From the NCBI GenBank assembly GCA_015680685.1, contig MNCI01037976.1, positions 228,931-292,930 of the forward strand: a stretch of DNA of 64,000 bases, in the 5' to 3' direction. Positions 35,200-45,708 of this stretch are shown piece by piece. Position 1 is the stretch's first letter; the number at the start of each line of letters is the position of its first letter. The position numbers and the translations under genes are program-made. This DNA is from Gnetum montanum (taxonomy: Eukaryota > Streptophyta > Gnetopsida > Gnetales > Gnetaceae). The notes under the pieces are model-generated. The model made no database searches. It saw only the letters and a program-made list of their open reading frames with translations, and had not been told where the DNA came from.

Positions 35200-36480
35200 A
35201 GAGGCTATTATCTATAGCATAGACTTATCTTCAAGAATGATAAGCTATGTATAGCAAATTATGATTTCAAGTCAAATATTTTACATAAGAAAGATACTTG
35301 TGATATGGATGGACATATAGATAAGAAAAGTATCTATGAGCTTATTTTAAAATTAAAATTTTGGTCAGGTATGTGAAATGAAGTATATAAATTTATCTGG
35401 GAGTGTTATATTTGTTAAAAATTCAAAGAAGGAAAAGGTAATATTAGTCACTATTAATCTTTACCCATTCCTAATGCTTCATGGAAGAGTATTACTATGG
35501 ATTTCATGTGCAACATTAAAAAAATACAATATGAACTTCATTCTAAATTTGTTGTAGTGGAGAGATCTTTAAAAATGGCACATTTCCTTCCTTGTAAGAA
35601 AAGAAATTGATGCATCTCATGTAGCACATTTGTTTTTCCAGTATTTTATTAGATTACATGAAATTCCTCTAAACATTATAAGTGATAGAGATGGAATATT
35701 TACAAGTTACTTTCGGAGATCATTATGCAAATTGCTAGATACCAATTTATCCTTTTCTAGTCTTATCACCCAAAAATTGATGGATAAACAGACGTTGTGT
35801 ATAAGTTAGTGCTAAAAATATTAATATGTCTTTCTGAATATCAGACAAATAGATGGAAAATCCTCCTAGATCACTCTAAGTTTAGCTATAATAACTCATG
35901 TTATTCTAGAACTAGTAAAAGTTCATTTATAGTAAGTTATGAGTATTTTCCTATAATGATAGATGACTTGAGAAAATTTAATAATTGTACTAATCTTAGT
36001 TTATATTTTATGCAAATCATGCAAGAATTACATAAGTAAATGCAAACTTTGAAATCAAGAAAAAAAAGGTTGATATTAGCAATAATTTAGGTAAGAGAGA
36101 GATGAATTTTCAATTTTATGACTATGTTTAGAATCATTTGGGTAAGGAAAGACTGAGGAATGTAAATTAATCCAAGCTTAAATTAAGAAGAATCCTCCAT
36201 TTTAGATAGATGTCAAGATCAATGACAATGCCTATGAACTTGATATTCCTAATGATTTGTCTTTTTCTTTTATTTTTAATTTTTTAGATTTGATTCCATA
36301 CCATGGAATGATACTTGCATTAGACTTGGAGGATAGTGAGGAGATTTTCAAAGATGCAATTGATGGAATCTCTTCAAGCATGTCTAGGAAGCGAATTGTT
36401 CTACAAGCAAGAGAGGCTATTAGAACATGAAAAAAAAAGATACATAAGGATCTAATCTATTGGAGTGATGAGGCACTTGA
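35200..36480 (+). pseudogene. Integrase of chromovirus-type element
   Basis: Recognisable pieces: the zinc-finger neighbourhood GHIDKKSIYELI...FWSGM (35310-35380), the core SWKSITMDFM (35479-35507) with the first aspartate, NIISDRDGIFTSYF (35671-35715) with the second, and a TDGQTE-like site decayed to MDKQTL (35775). The C-terminal part KINDNAYELDIP lies near 36215-36250. After it YWSDEALENT-WNYESDL near 36460-36520 resembles the end of a chromodomain. That tail is weak evidence. Many frameshifts make it non-functional. Confidence 0.75.
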
Positions 36481-36573
36481 GAATACATGATGGAATTATG
36501 AAAGTGATTTGGATATGTGAGGGCTTGATGTGATCCCAAATGTAAAATGCACTTCAGTCCAAGTATCTTTTAA

Positions 36574-36586
36574 AGAATGAGGGAAA
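36574..36586 (+). other. Polypurine tract of chromovirus-type element
   Basis: AGAATGAGGGAAA directly precedes TGATGAGGACATCA, the LTR start known from related plant chromoviruses. Confidence 0.65.
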
Positions 36587-37480
36587 TGATGAGGACATCA
36601 ACCCACCTCTTTGTTATATTCTACATTCTCACCATCCTTAGAAGCTATAGAAGTTAAATAATTATGTTTAGCTTTTAGTTTGGAGTTGTTTGTGATATTT
36701 TTTTGGGTTTGGCATGAAACTATAAGGTCACTATGAGTTGTAGTAGGTTGTAACTTGAAACTACAAGTGACTACAAGTCATAATTTATTACAGTTGGATA
36801 CTGAAGGATAAATCTCTCCTGTTTCATATTTTTAGGAAGTACGAGATAAATGTAAGTCATAGGAATCCAAAGCATAAAAGTGCAAGCCACAATCTAGTCA
36901 CAATTGGGGAATTGTGAGCGTCTACATGTTGAAGTCTACTCACAATCTTAAGAAAAATAGTAACAAGAAATTAGCATGATTTACCAGTGCAAAGAATCAC
37001 AAGCCACAATCTATCATAATCTGCAAGATACAAGCTACTATAACATGCAATCACTTGTAGCATCTAGCAAATGAAAAATGGTATATTTACTATTATGAAG
37101 GGTTGCAACATATAGTTTGGGAAATTTGAGCTACTACAACCTATAGGCACTCATAGTCTCAAAAAAAATTTGAAAGGAAAGAATTTCAAGAGGTAGAAAA
37201 ATGGTCACTTAAGGCTATATAAATATTTAAAATTCTTCTAAAGTACTTAGGCCCTATCTACTATAGCATTGGGAGCTCTTAATAGAATTATAATGTCTTA
37301 ATTATGGGTCCCTTGGTATTTTCTCTAGTGTAGAATTTATCTTAAGGATTGGGAAAGTAAAAGAGTATTGTCATGGATCTTGTCATACATCCTTATTTAT
37401 GTTGTACTTCTAGAAATTGTACTCTGATTCTTACACTAAGTAAAATATTATTCTTTCTCTTTTAGGCTTTTTTCTTTTAG
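36587..37480 (+). repeat. 3' LTR of chromovirus-type element, left part
   Basis: Starts TGATGAGGACATCA. From about 36950 it aligns with the 5' LTR at 30995-31560. It is interrupted at 37481-37485 by the Athila-like insertion and resumes after 45708. Confidence 0.8.
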
Positions 37481-37485
37481 CACTG
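37481..37485 (+). other. Target-site duplication CACTG, left
   Basis: CACTG lies directly before the 5' LTR and is repeated exactly at 45704-45708 after the 3' LTR. Five bases is the usual length for Ty3/gypsy integrases. Confidence 0.85.
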
Positions 37486-37496
37486 TTATGGGATGT

Positions 37497-37568
37497 GATA
37501 TTGCATGGGCTGCAATATTGCGTACGCAATATCGCATCTTTCCCTACGATATCGCCTACTCGATATCA
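37497..37568 (+). promoter_or_regulatory. U3 ATATC array of 5' LTR
   Basis: Five ATATY cores spaced 17, 14, 20 and 14 bp, each flanked by GC-containing linkers (GCATGGGCTGCA, GCGTACGCA, GCCTACTCG). It sits 20-90 bp upstream of the TATA box. Confidence 0.65.
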
Positions 37569-37584
37569 CAGCCTACCGCTAGTT

Positions 37585-37593
37585 CTATAAATA
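37585..37593 (+). promoter_or_regulatory. TATA box of 5' LTR
   Basis: CTATAAATA, conserved in position and sequence with 44971-44979 and with the minus-strand LTRs. Transcription should start about 30 bases further on, at the purine-rich AAGAGGCAGC. Confidence 0.75.
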
Positions 37594-38314
37594 AGAGGCA
37601 GCTCTCCCTTGTTTCACATCTAGTTTAGTTTCTTAGCGAAGCCTTGGCAATTTTTACTCTCCAGAGATAGAATTATTTTTCAATGTCTGCCCACAGTGTG
37701 GTGAATGTAATTGTACGACATCCTTTATTCAAGTGTGACATACTTGGACACACACATGACCGGCAATAAAGATCGAGATTACTTCATCATTTCATAATTC
37801 ACTTTATTTATTTATTTAATTTTTATTTACTGCTTTCCTAATTAGTCTCTCTTACCCTTAAACTCATGTTAAAATTTGGAATGAGTACGACTTAATTACG
37901 AGCTCTTAAGTGTGACTACTTGGTAACCCAGTAGCATACCTAGGATCTATGCTTGGTAATCCCAATGGTAGTTGTGCACAAAGTCCAAGGTGTGTACAAA
38001 TAATCAAGGAATGTATGCTCATCACACTTAGGCTAGTTTAGATTCTCTCTTACCCTTTCTTCCTAGCTTAGTTAATATTACTTTCCACTACCTTCAGGAG
38101 TAGCATTAGATTAGGAACCACATCATACACCTCACTTTGGACTAAACCATACGTTACAAAGATGATACTAGTCTTGGTGGGAAGATAGTGAACTACGACC
38201 TAAGGCTAACTTTCTAGGTGCCACAACTAGTCCGTCTGCAGAGTTTGACTGGATCGTGTGTGAAAATGCTCGTATTTGTATGGTTGAGTGTAGGGGTACC
38301 TCGCCACTCATCAT

Positions 38315-38332
38315 TGGCGACATTGCTGGAGA
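38315..38332 (+). other. Primer-binding site, tRNA-Asp-like
   Basis: TGGCGACATTGCTGGAGA begins one base after the LTR end. Against the Athila-type TGGCGCCGTTGCCGGGGA it differs at four places, three of them transitions. Confidence 0.7.
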
Positions 38333-38478
38333 TGATGCTAGTTATCTAGATTAGTTATATCATACAAGGTCATTGTATAGGAATTAACAATATATATTCT
38401 AGAAAAAAATAATTATTTAAAGTCACATACAAATTCAGACACATTTCATAACAATTCCTCTCCTACAAGATTACAATA

Positions 38479-39490
38479 ATGCCACACTTAGTGAGGAAGT
38501 TCATTGGAGAACCAACGAACTATATGACAAGGAAGGTTGGAGTATACAACTTGAAGTGGGGGTTTCTTATAACCATGAACAAAAGAAACGTCATTCCAAC
38601 ACACAAAAGCATAACTTATCTGATGACAATGAACCCCTACTAGCCACTATAAGCTTAACGCAAATACAAGAGGCTATTCGAATCTCCCGTAGGCATCGTA
38701 AAGAGAGTCGTCTACCCAGGCTCGATTTAAATAACATTTCTAAACTTTTAGGAGGCTATGATTTACACTTGTATCAACATTTACAAGCCTTCTACGATGC
38801 CTACACATGGAATAACATTGATAATAGGTGGCAAAAACTTAAGCTCTTTCCTATGACACTCATTGACCAAGCAAAAGTATGGCATAGATAGTTAAAACCA
38901 AATTCAATACAATGTTGGTCAACAATGGTAGAAGTCTTTAATGAAAAATATCAAACCTATGCAAGGGTGTCAGCCTTGAGGAAACAAATCCAAGGATGGA
39001 AACCATCACAACATGAACCCTTGGACATGGCCTTAGAAAGATATTATGCACTATTAAACAATTTTCCATGCCATGGGTTTTCCAAGGAAAGGCTAATGTA
39101 CCATATCATTGATGGGCTACATAATGAAACAAGAGAGACCTTAGGAATGTATGCCCAACATCAACTATATGAACTATGAACCCATCAAGTCCAAGAGCTT
39201 ATTAAGTGGGTAGCAAAAGAAGAAGGAGAATTGACTAGATGGGAGAGTGTTGAAAAACATCAACAGGACAAAAATATTAATTTAACAAAGGTCCATGATT
39301 ATAAAATGGAGAAGTCAACCAATCTTAAGGTGAAAACATCATCTTTGCTAACACAACAATTGTTAGAAGAATTCGAGGCAAAGATCAACAAGTTGTTGGA
39401 ATGGACGTATCAAAAGTGTGGAGAATTTATCAACATTATTGGAGATAAAGTTTTGGCAATCCAAGAAGAAGGAAAAAATAATAGATAATC
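38479..39490 (+). pseudogene. Gag capsid region, non-autonomous Athila-like element
   Basis: Three successive frames (38556-38891, 38925-39179, 39231-39488) form one retrotransposon Gag domain interrupted by stops at 38889 and 39177. A possible start is ATG 38479. Matching features are LLGGYDLHLYQHLQAF, KLFPMTLIDQAKVWH, NSIQCWSTMVEVFNEKY, MALERYYALLNNFPCHG and HIIDGLHNETRETLGMYAQ. The pattern LFP..L.D.AK.W, W..L...F..K and LL..CPHHG is that of Athila-type Gag. The minus-strand gag at 22.4 kb has the same C-terminal part. It would assemble the particle; here it is broken by two stops and possibly one early frameshift. Confidence 0.8.
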
Positions 39491-40430
39491 AGAAAGAAGG
39501 GATAAGGAAAATAAGAGCTCAATTGTTGATCATATGTACGAATGCAACATATACCTATACGATCACCTCAAGGGCCAATGTCCAATATTGTTACATTTAC
39601 ATGAGCATTGGGAAAACATGTTACATCTAGAGTTTGTATAGAGATACTGTATTTGATCATAGTGGCAACAACCCCAGTCATGGGGGAGACCACCACTAGA
39701 CTAGAGGCACCCTTCATATGCTTATCTTGTTCAACATCCTGTTTCTCCAACTGGGCCAATGTACTTTATCTCACCACAGTACCATTCTCCTTAATACTAT
39801 TAACCCATGCCTCCAACACAATCGCCACCTTGTGCATCTTATACTCCTCCTAACATTCAACATTTTCATCCTTTCTCTCCTTCTATATCACCACTAACTG
39901 TTCCTCAAGTGTTTGCACCACCACAACAACCTCTGAACGCTACTTGTGCTCCTATGTCCAATAGCAGTGAGAGACCTTAGCAACATCAAAAGCATCCCTT
40001 CTTTAAACATGGCCGTAAGAAGGGACAACATAATTTTGAGGCCATTACATCCTCCAACTCAACAAAAGTCCCACACTATGGTGCACCCTTACCTTCGAAC
40101 CCAACACCTCATGTAACTTCATCAGGGCCACCAACTCACACTGCAACAACAATACAACCCAATGAATGCATGAATGAAGAGCGACAACCCAATACTTGCA
40201 TACCATCTCATGGTCACCAACATCAGAGTGGGTCAACTCATTATCCGAGAACTACATTGTACAAATTGTCCCACTGTGCTCATTATAATCAAGTGTGTGA
40301 AACCTGATGGGGTAAATATAGCCAAGCCAGAATACATTCAACATGCAAGGATCCCCATCGTTAGTTATTAATCCTTGCCATCCTCAACTGTTTAGGAATG
40401 AGGGATATCCCTCATTCTAAAAAGCAGGAT
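39491..40430 (+). pseudogene. Gag C-terminal low-complexity region
   Basis: Proline-, threonine-, glutamine- and histidine-rich coding-like sequence with a basic patch KHPFFKHGRKKGQHN near 39990-40035. No CCHC zinc knuckle is visible, so RNA binding may have relied on the basic patch. Frames change several times. The counterpart in the minus-strand copies is the Gln/Asn/His-rich 21.8-22.2 kb part. Confidence 0.5.
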
Positions 40431-41760
40431 TAATAACCACTTTTTAGTTTTCTTTAATTTTTCAAGTTTTTTTTTCAGTTTTTCATTTTTCAACTTTCTT
40501 GTTTTATCCTTCTATCTCTTCATCTTTTTTGTCTTTTTATGTTTTTGTAAGTAATCTCATCTATGAATAAAGCACTCATGTGGATCATTTCTTGAGGTTT
40601 GTTCTATGTTATTAAGTCTTGAGTGATCAATTATGTGGACAATGAGCCCATTACATCCACTCATCCATTCTACAAATAATAGGTTCTGTTCAAGGGTACA
40701 GTGATATTCTTGAAATTCTTAAAAACTTAAAATTAATTTTGTGTTCATTGTGCACATAATGAAGAAGGATGGACCAAGAGGGAATGATTAGGGTGTGACA
40801 TCAATGGGACTTGTGGATTCTCTTTGGTGACATCTGTGGGAGTTATCATGCAAAGTGGTTGTCCTAAAGATCCTTCTAGATCTAACAAAAATGGGAGTAA
40901 GAGTAATCAAAAGGGCACTCGAAAATCCAATGCTATTCTAGGGGGTCCCACTAGAAAGACATGCACCCATGCCTAAAGGTTGGCAACTTCTCTGGATTAA
41001 GTAAAGTGAAAAAGAAAAAGAAAAGAAAAAGAGAAAAAGAAAATAACACAAAGTGCTATAAAAAAAAATCACTCCTCCCTTGAACACAACGTCAAGTGAT
41101 TGTATGCCTCGTTGTTATGGTACTCTCATAGTTGCTTATCATGGAATGAAATAATGTGATGTCACTATTTAGAGGAATGGACTTGGTCTTGATCTTGGAA
41201 CGATGGGTTAATGACACCTTAGTCATGCTTTACATGCAGGATTCACTGTGCCCTAGGTCAGTTACCTCATGTCCTGATTTCTACAATCCCTTTCTATAGT
41301 TCGTCTCATTTCACTATTCATGTAATTGTAGCTCGTATCTCGTGTAGCGTAGAATTTTCATCTCATTCTAGTGATACTTACATGTGTCTGTTTTGTGGAA
41401 TTAGTGTGGATTACATCTAACCCTTCTAGTGCCCATGGACACTTTAAGTGTGGTTACACAAGGGCATTATAGGTTGAAACCTACTTTGGGGAGGACCCAC
41501 TTTTGTAATTTTCACTTGTGACATATCTCACACACACTATTTCTTACCCTCAACATAATTTTCAAATGGTTTTCTTTCCCTACTATTATCCCTCTGAATT
41601 TCAACGTTTCGATGTACCATCACATAACCTTTTTCTTACCACCCAAGGTTTTATTGATAAAATCCACATCATCATCATTAATTGTGCCTTTTGAATTAAT
41701 AAAATTACCCTAGAACCCTTGATAATAGCCAATGTCCTCAATTTACAATGTTCATTTCAA
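40431..41760 (+). other. Spacer where pol would be expected
   Basis: No RT, RNase H or integrase motif is seen in any frame. It holds a purine run of GAAAAA-type units at 41005-41046. A block at 41450-41500 (AGGGCATTATAGGTTG...CTTTGGGGAGGACCCAC) is the complement of the non-coding 3' region of the minus-strand copies near 14480, 18345 and 56325. Confidence 0.65.
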
Positions 41761-41811
41761 AATAACCCTTAAAAACTTCAGTATTTTTGTGGTGTCTCAT
41801 GTCACTAGAGA

Positions 41812-41870
41812 CGAGATATCACATACGTGATGTACCATACACGATATCGCGTTCCCGCCACCTATAAATA
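41812..41870 (+). promoter_or_regulatory. Internal U3-like promoter upstream of the extra ORF
   Basis: Two ATATC cores (41816-41820, 41844-41848) with ACATACGTGATGTACC between them, followed by CTATAAATAGG at 41862. The downstream GGAGCTTTTGCAATTTTTCTC recalls the LTR R sequence GCTCTAGCAGTTTTTCCTC. It looks like a partial LTR promoter sitting 430 bp before the extra ORF. Whether it is a remnant of another LTR or an internal promoter cannot be told by eye. Confidence 0.5.
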
Positions 41871-42295
41871 GGTCACCCCCGCAACACTTAGTGTCATTTT
41901 TTCATTCACATGGGAGGAGCTTTTGCAATTTTTCTCTGCGACTTGCGATTGAGCGACCCTTGCTTTTCTCACTATATTTCACTTACTAGTGCTCCAATTT
42001 TCATTCCATTTGAACCTACTAGAACCCGAAGTGTTCAGCTTAGTCGTGGGGGAGGGAAAAGAACATCATTTAGGGTAATTAACTCTAACACTTAGAATAA
42101 TTTTTCCTAAAAATCATTCAACCCTTAGGTATACTGGGAGACTAAAATGGCAATCACCTACTTCACAGGACTCATTATTACATACTTTCGGGCACTATCA
42201 CACGTGATAACATAAGATCATTAATAACGAAAAATAGTAAGGTATAACTTGACTTCAAAAATAATCTTACTAACGCTTGGCCCGTGTGATTGCAA

Positions 42296-44640
42296 ATGGC
42301 CCCAAAACATGGACAATATGAGGGTCCTACTCAAGGTGGAAAGAAACGATCTCGGAGAGGTGGAAAACAAGGTCCTACTGGAAAATATGCAAAATAGGAG
42401 GAGTAATCATTTAGCGTTCATGAAGATGAACCTCCTACCAGACAGTCTGGGTAGATAGAAGAAGGAGCTGCTGCAACCCCTAAACTAGGACAACAACTCA
42501 CGTTGCCCCAAGATTGTGTTCAGGCTATCCATGAGAAGTCCACATTCGCTATAGTGATTGTGGAATTGAACTTTGAATCATTTGCAGAGTTCACTACTGA
42601 GGCCATTAGGGATCACCTCAAAGGATCTCCCTTATGGCATATCCTCTCTAAAAGTGGTGCCTAGTACCTAGGAGAGATGTACCAATTTTGGCACAATAGG
42701 AAGCAAGGCACCACTGTTAATATTTGTAGTGTGATAGTTGACTTCTCTGCATAGGCCATTTTGAAAGTGTTAAACCTTTTGAATACAAGGCCCCAGGTTG
42801 CTCAGTTATCCACCTGTTTAGACCCCAATGTGCAAAAGGATTAGTTGGAGAAGGCTTCTAGTAGAGATAAAGCATTTGGTGAATTAACAATGGAAGAGAG
42901 GGTTTACTTCAAAATTGGGACATATCACCTCTTCCCCACAAAGGGCTTAAAAAGGATATCGACGTATGTGGCTAGAGGATATGTAGTGTTGATGGGAAAT
43001 ATTAACACTAACCTACCCCATCTATATTTAATGGAGATCCTAAGGCGGTTTGAGGAATGGAAGATAGGGAAGATGGTACTTCCTTTCCCTTGCCTTGTCA
43101 GAAAGCTTTGCCAACGTGCTGGTATTTGTGGATACACCAATGAAATCCTCCAAAAAGCTCAAACTGCTTCATATGCTGAATTGCTAAAGGCGCCAGCTTT
43201 AAGAAAAAGCACTGAAGAAGAGTTGGGATCAGAACAAGAAGAAGAATAAATGACTAGACCCAGTCAACCTTCAGCCATGGATCCTAGCCAACAATAAGAA
43301 GTAGGGTCTAGCATAGGCTAGGATCAACCGCCACCACCACAAGACTACAGACCATCGATGAGCCACCTTAGGGCCATCGTTGAGACGATCAGTTGGGGAA
43401 GTCATGATGATGCAAACCTCTTCTACATCAATTCAATTAGACCTCATTTCCACAAAAGAGAAGCTAGTCTTATCCAAAGTGAGGGCCGACCATGCTGAAG
43501 CTAAAGTGCAGAAACTACAACAGCAGCTCGTGGCCTTACAAGCAGCACAGCGGGACCCTCTGCAATTTGTTCTTGTAGACCAACTAGAAAACTTTAGAAA
43601 TGAGCAACTGACCAAATTAATAGAGGATAATAAAAGGGTGGTCGATGAAAAAGAGAAGGTTGTTTTGGATGCCTCCGCAACACAAATGCAAACCCATGCA
43701 CATCTTAAGGCACTCAAGACCTTACAAGAAGAAAACAAGTAGCTAGTTGTAGACAATCTTCGGTTGACCACTGTAGAAAAGAAAAAGAACGTTATTGATG
43801 AAAAATTTCATCAACTACAAGAACAATGCATCCAGGTCAACCATGATGTGAGCCATTTAGCCAAATAAAATCAAACCCTCTCAATGGAGGAGGTACATGC
43901 CATTTGTCAAAAGTCAGCGATTGAGAAGTGCATGGTAAAACGAGGCTAAATGACATGAGAAGCTGAAGGAGCACTTTTGTGATCAGGTGGGGATGTACAA
44001 ATAGATCCTTGAAAAGGAGATCCATATCACAAAGGCCAAATCAACACTATCAGTGCTCAACACATTGATTGGCCTGCCATATTGGACACATATGCCTTCA
44101 CCCACCAAGTGGAAGTTATTAACCAGGACCTATAGATTCAGGACTTGATAGAGTACATGGAGTTGACAAATCTAAGATATGCCAACCTTGCCATGTTAAT
44201 AGCAGGGTGCTCAAGGTTAGAGCTTGAGTAGCAGGTAGCTTCCACTCACATCAAATATGAAGTAGAATTTGTAGAACGTAAGAAGCTGTTAGAAAAACTA
44301 GATGTTGCAAATTTTGAACTTGAGGTGGTGAGAGCCAGCTACCAGGGATAGAAAGATGTTGTAACCAAATTGGCTCAATGGCCAGCAAATCTTCACAAAT
44401 ACAAGGATAAAGAAAGAGCCTATGAGGAGGAACAATAGGTGTTCATAGCTTGGTATGTCAAGGCCAACCAAATGTTCCCACAACTACCCTATCCGTGGGA
44501 GGTGTTGACTCCATCAAACATTGGAACATTAGCATGGATGGCACAAGACCCCTGGACTAAAGAGGAGAAGCTCCAGGCCATGCTAGAGTGTCATCAAACC
44601 TCAAAACTTGGAGTATAAGATTAAGGGAAGGCACCAATAG
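42296..44640 (+). pseudogene. Extra ORF: putative plant transposon-like domain plus coiled coil
   Basis: Starts ATG 42296 (MAPKHGQYEG) and has a basic, nuclear-signal-like stretch KKRSRRGGK. It then has a globular part with LNFESFAEF, GSPLWHILSKSG and, in the open frame 42845-43249, MEERVYFKIGTYHLFPTKGL...YVARGYVVLMGNINTNL. This matches the minus-strand ORF at 11.8-13.7 kb and the domain annotated in plants as putative plant transposon protein. The C-terminal half (43380-43880) is a long charged heptad-like region (LSKVRADHAEAKVQKLQQQL, NKRVVDEKEKVVLDA), probably a coiled coil. The last part has WYVKANQMFPQLPYPWEVL near 44450. Stops at 42394, 42661 and elsewhere break it. The position matches the env-like ORF of Athila elements; function unknown. 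Confidence 0.7.
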
Positions 44641-44799
44641 AGGAGCCACCACCAACAGGAACTACATGAGTTCCACGTTTTTGCAATTCTAGCATATTCT
44701 GTGTGTTGTGTCTTTATTTTGTTTTCTTCCCATACTGCAGCATCATCCCATTTATTTTTCCATCTAATAATCCCATACCTATCCACTGTGTAATCACTG

Positions 44800-44836
44800 T
44801 AACTCAAGGATGAGTTTTTATTCAGTCATGGAAGTA
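44800..44836 (+). other. 3' priming region before the 3' LTR
   Basis: AAGGATGAGTTTTTATTCAG then CATGGAAGTA lead directly into TGATG. The other copies have GTGGGGGTA at this position, so the polypurine tract here is degraded. Confidence 0.65.
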
Positions 44837-44846
44837 TGATGGGATG

Positions 44847-44955
44847 CAATATCGCATGGGACGCAATATCGCGTACGTGATATCACGTCTTCCATGATAT
44901 GGCATGGGCTGCGATATCACGTACGCAATATCGCATCTTTTCCTACAATATCACA
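44847..44955 (+). promoter_or_regulatory. U3 ATATC array of 3' LTR
   Basis: Seven cores with spacings 17, 14, 17, 17, 14 and 20 bp. A 31-bp dimer (17+14) occurs twice. Within it ACGTGATATCACGT at 44875-44888 is a perfect 14-bp palindrome holding two ACGTG half-sites, the core bound by plant bZIP proteins. Factor binding is inference. Confidence 0.7.
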
Positions 44956-44970
44956 TAGATGCTGCCAGTT

Positions 44971-44979
44971 CTATAAATA
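44971..44979 (+). promoter_or_regulatory. TATA box of 3' LTR
   Basis: CTATAAATA, identical to the 5' LTR. It could drive readthrough into the chromovirus LTR remnant and beyond. Confidence 0.7.
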
Positions 44980-45703
44980 AGAGGCATCTCTCCCTTGTTT
45001 CGCATCCAGTTTAGTTTCTTAGCGAAGCTCTAGCAGTTTTTCCTCTCCAGAGATAGAATTATTTTTCAGTGTCTGCCCGCAGTATGGTAAATGTAATTGT
45101 ATGGCATCCTTTATTCGAGTGTGACGTACTTGGACACGCACATGACTGGCAATAAAGATCAAGATTACTTCATCATTGCAACATTCACTTTGTTTATTTA
45201 TTTATTTAATTGTTATTTACTACTTTCCTTATTAGTCTCTCTTACCCTTAAACTCATGTTAAAATGCGGAATGAGTATGACTTGATTACGAGCTCTTAAG
45301 TGTGACTACTTGGTAACCCAGTAGTGTACCTAGGATCTACGCTTGGTAATCCCAGTGGTAGTCATGCACAAATTCCAAGGTGTGTATGGATAATCAAGGA
45401 ATAGATGCTCATCGCACTTAGGCTAGTTTTGATTCTCTCTTACCCTTTCCTCCTAGCTTAGTTAATATTACTTTCCACTGCCTTCAGGAGTAGCATTAGA
45501 TTAGGAACCACATCATACACCTCACTCTAGACTAAACCATATGTGAAAAAGATGATACTAGTCTAGGTGGGAAGATAGTGAACTGCGACCTAAGGCTAAC
45601 TGTCTAGGTGCCACAACTAGTCCGTCTGCGGAGTTCGACTAGATCGCCCGTGAAAATGCTCGTATTCGTATGGTTGAGTGTAGGAATACCTTGCCACTCA
45701 TCA

Positions 45704-45708
45704 CACTG
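45704..45708 (+). other. Target-site duplication CACTG, right
   Basis: Exact copy of 37481-37485. Confidence 0.85.

Larger units (their letters stand above)
37486..38313 (+). repeat. 5' LTR of non-autonomous Athila-like element
   Basis: 828 bp. Starts TTATGGGATG, where the partner has TGATGGGATG, so the terminal G is mutated. It ends CCACTCATCA at 38313. It contains five ATATC/ATATT cores (37500-37566), a TATA box CTATAAATA at 37585-37593, a poly(A) signal AATAAA at 37765-37770, and the U5 end with GTATGGTTGAGTGTAGGGGT. Confidence 0.85.
37486..45703 (+). mobile_element. Non-autonomous Athila-like element (gag plus extra ORF, no pol)
   Basis: 8218 bp with a perfect CACTG duplication, LTRs 37486-38313 and 44837-45703, a tRNA-Asp-like primer site at 38315, gag at 38.4-40.4 kb and an extra ORF at 42.3-44.6 kb. 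I find no protease, RT, RNase H or integrase motif in 40.4-42.3 kb, where pol should be. It would depend on enzymes from a relative such as the families at 16.8-25.0 or 54.7-62.2 kb. The two LTRs differ at roughly one base in ten by eye in a 290-bp stretch, mostly transitions. Orientation is opposite to the other Athila-like copies. Confidence 0.8.
44837..45703 (+). repeat. 3' LTR of non-autonomous Athila-like element
   Basis: 867 bp, TGATGGGATG to CCACTCATCA. Contains seven ATATC/ATATG cores (44849-44952), TATA box 44971-44979, AATAAA 45151-45156, and the same U5 as 37486-38313. It is about 40 bp longer than the 5' LTR, mainly because the core array has two more units. Confidence 0.85.

Noticed and set aside
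43433-43771. 112-codon minus-strand frame rich in serine and cysteine
   Set aside because: Shadow of the coiled-coil part of the extra ORF on the plus strand.
42296-44640. Extra ORF as a true envelope protein
   Set aside because: No signal peptide or membrane segment is visible; the middle is transposon-domain-like and the C-terminal half a coiled coil.
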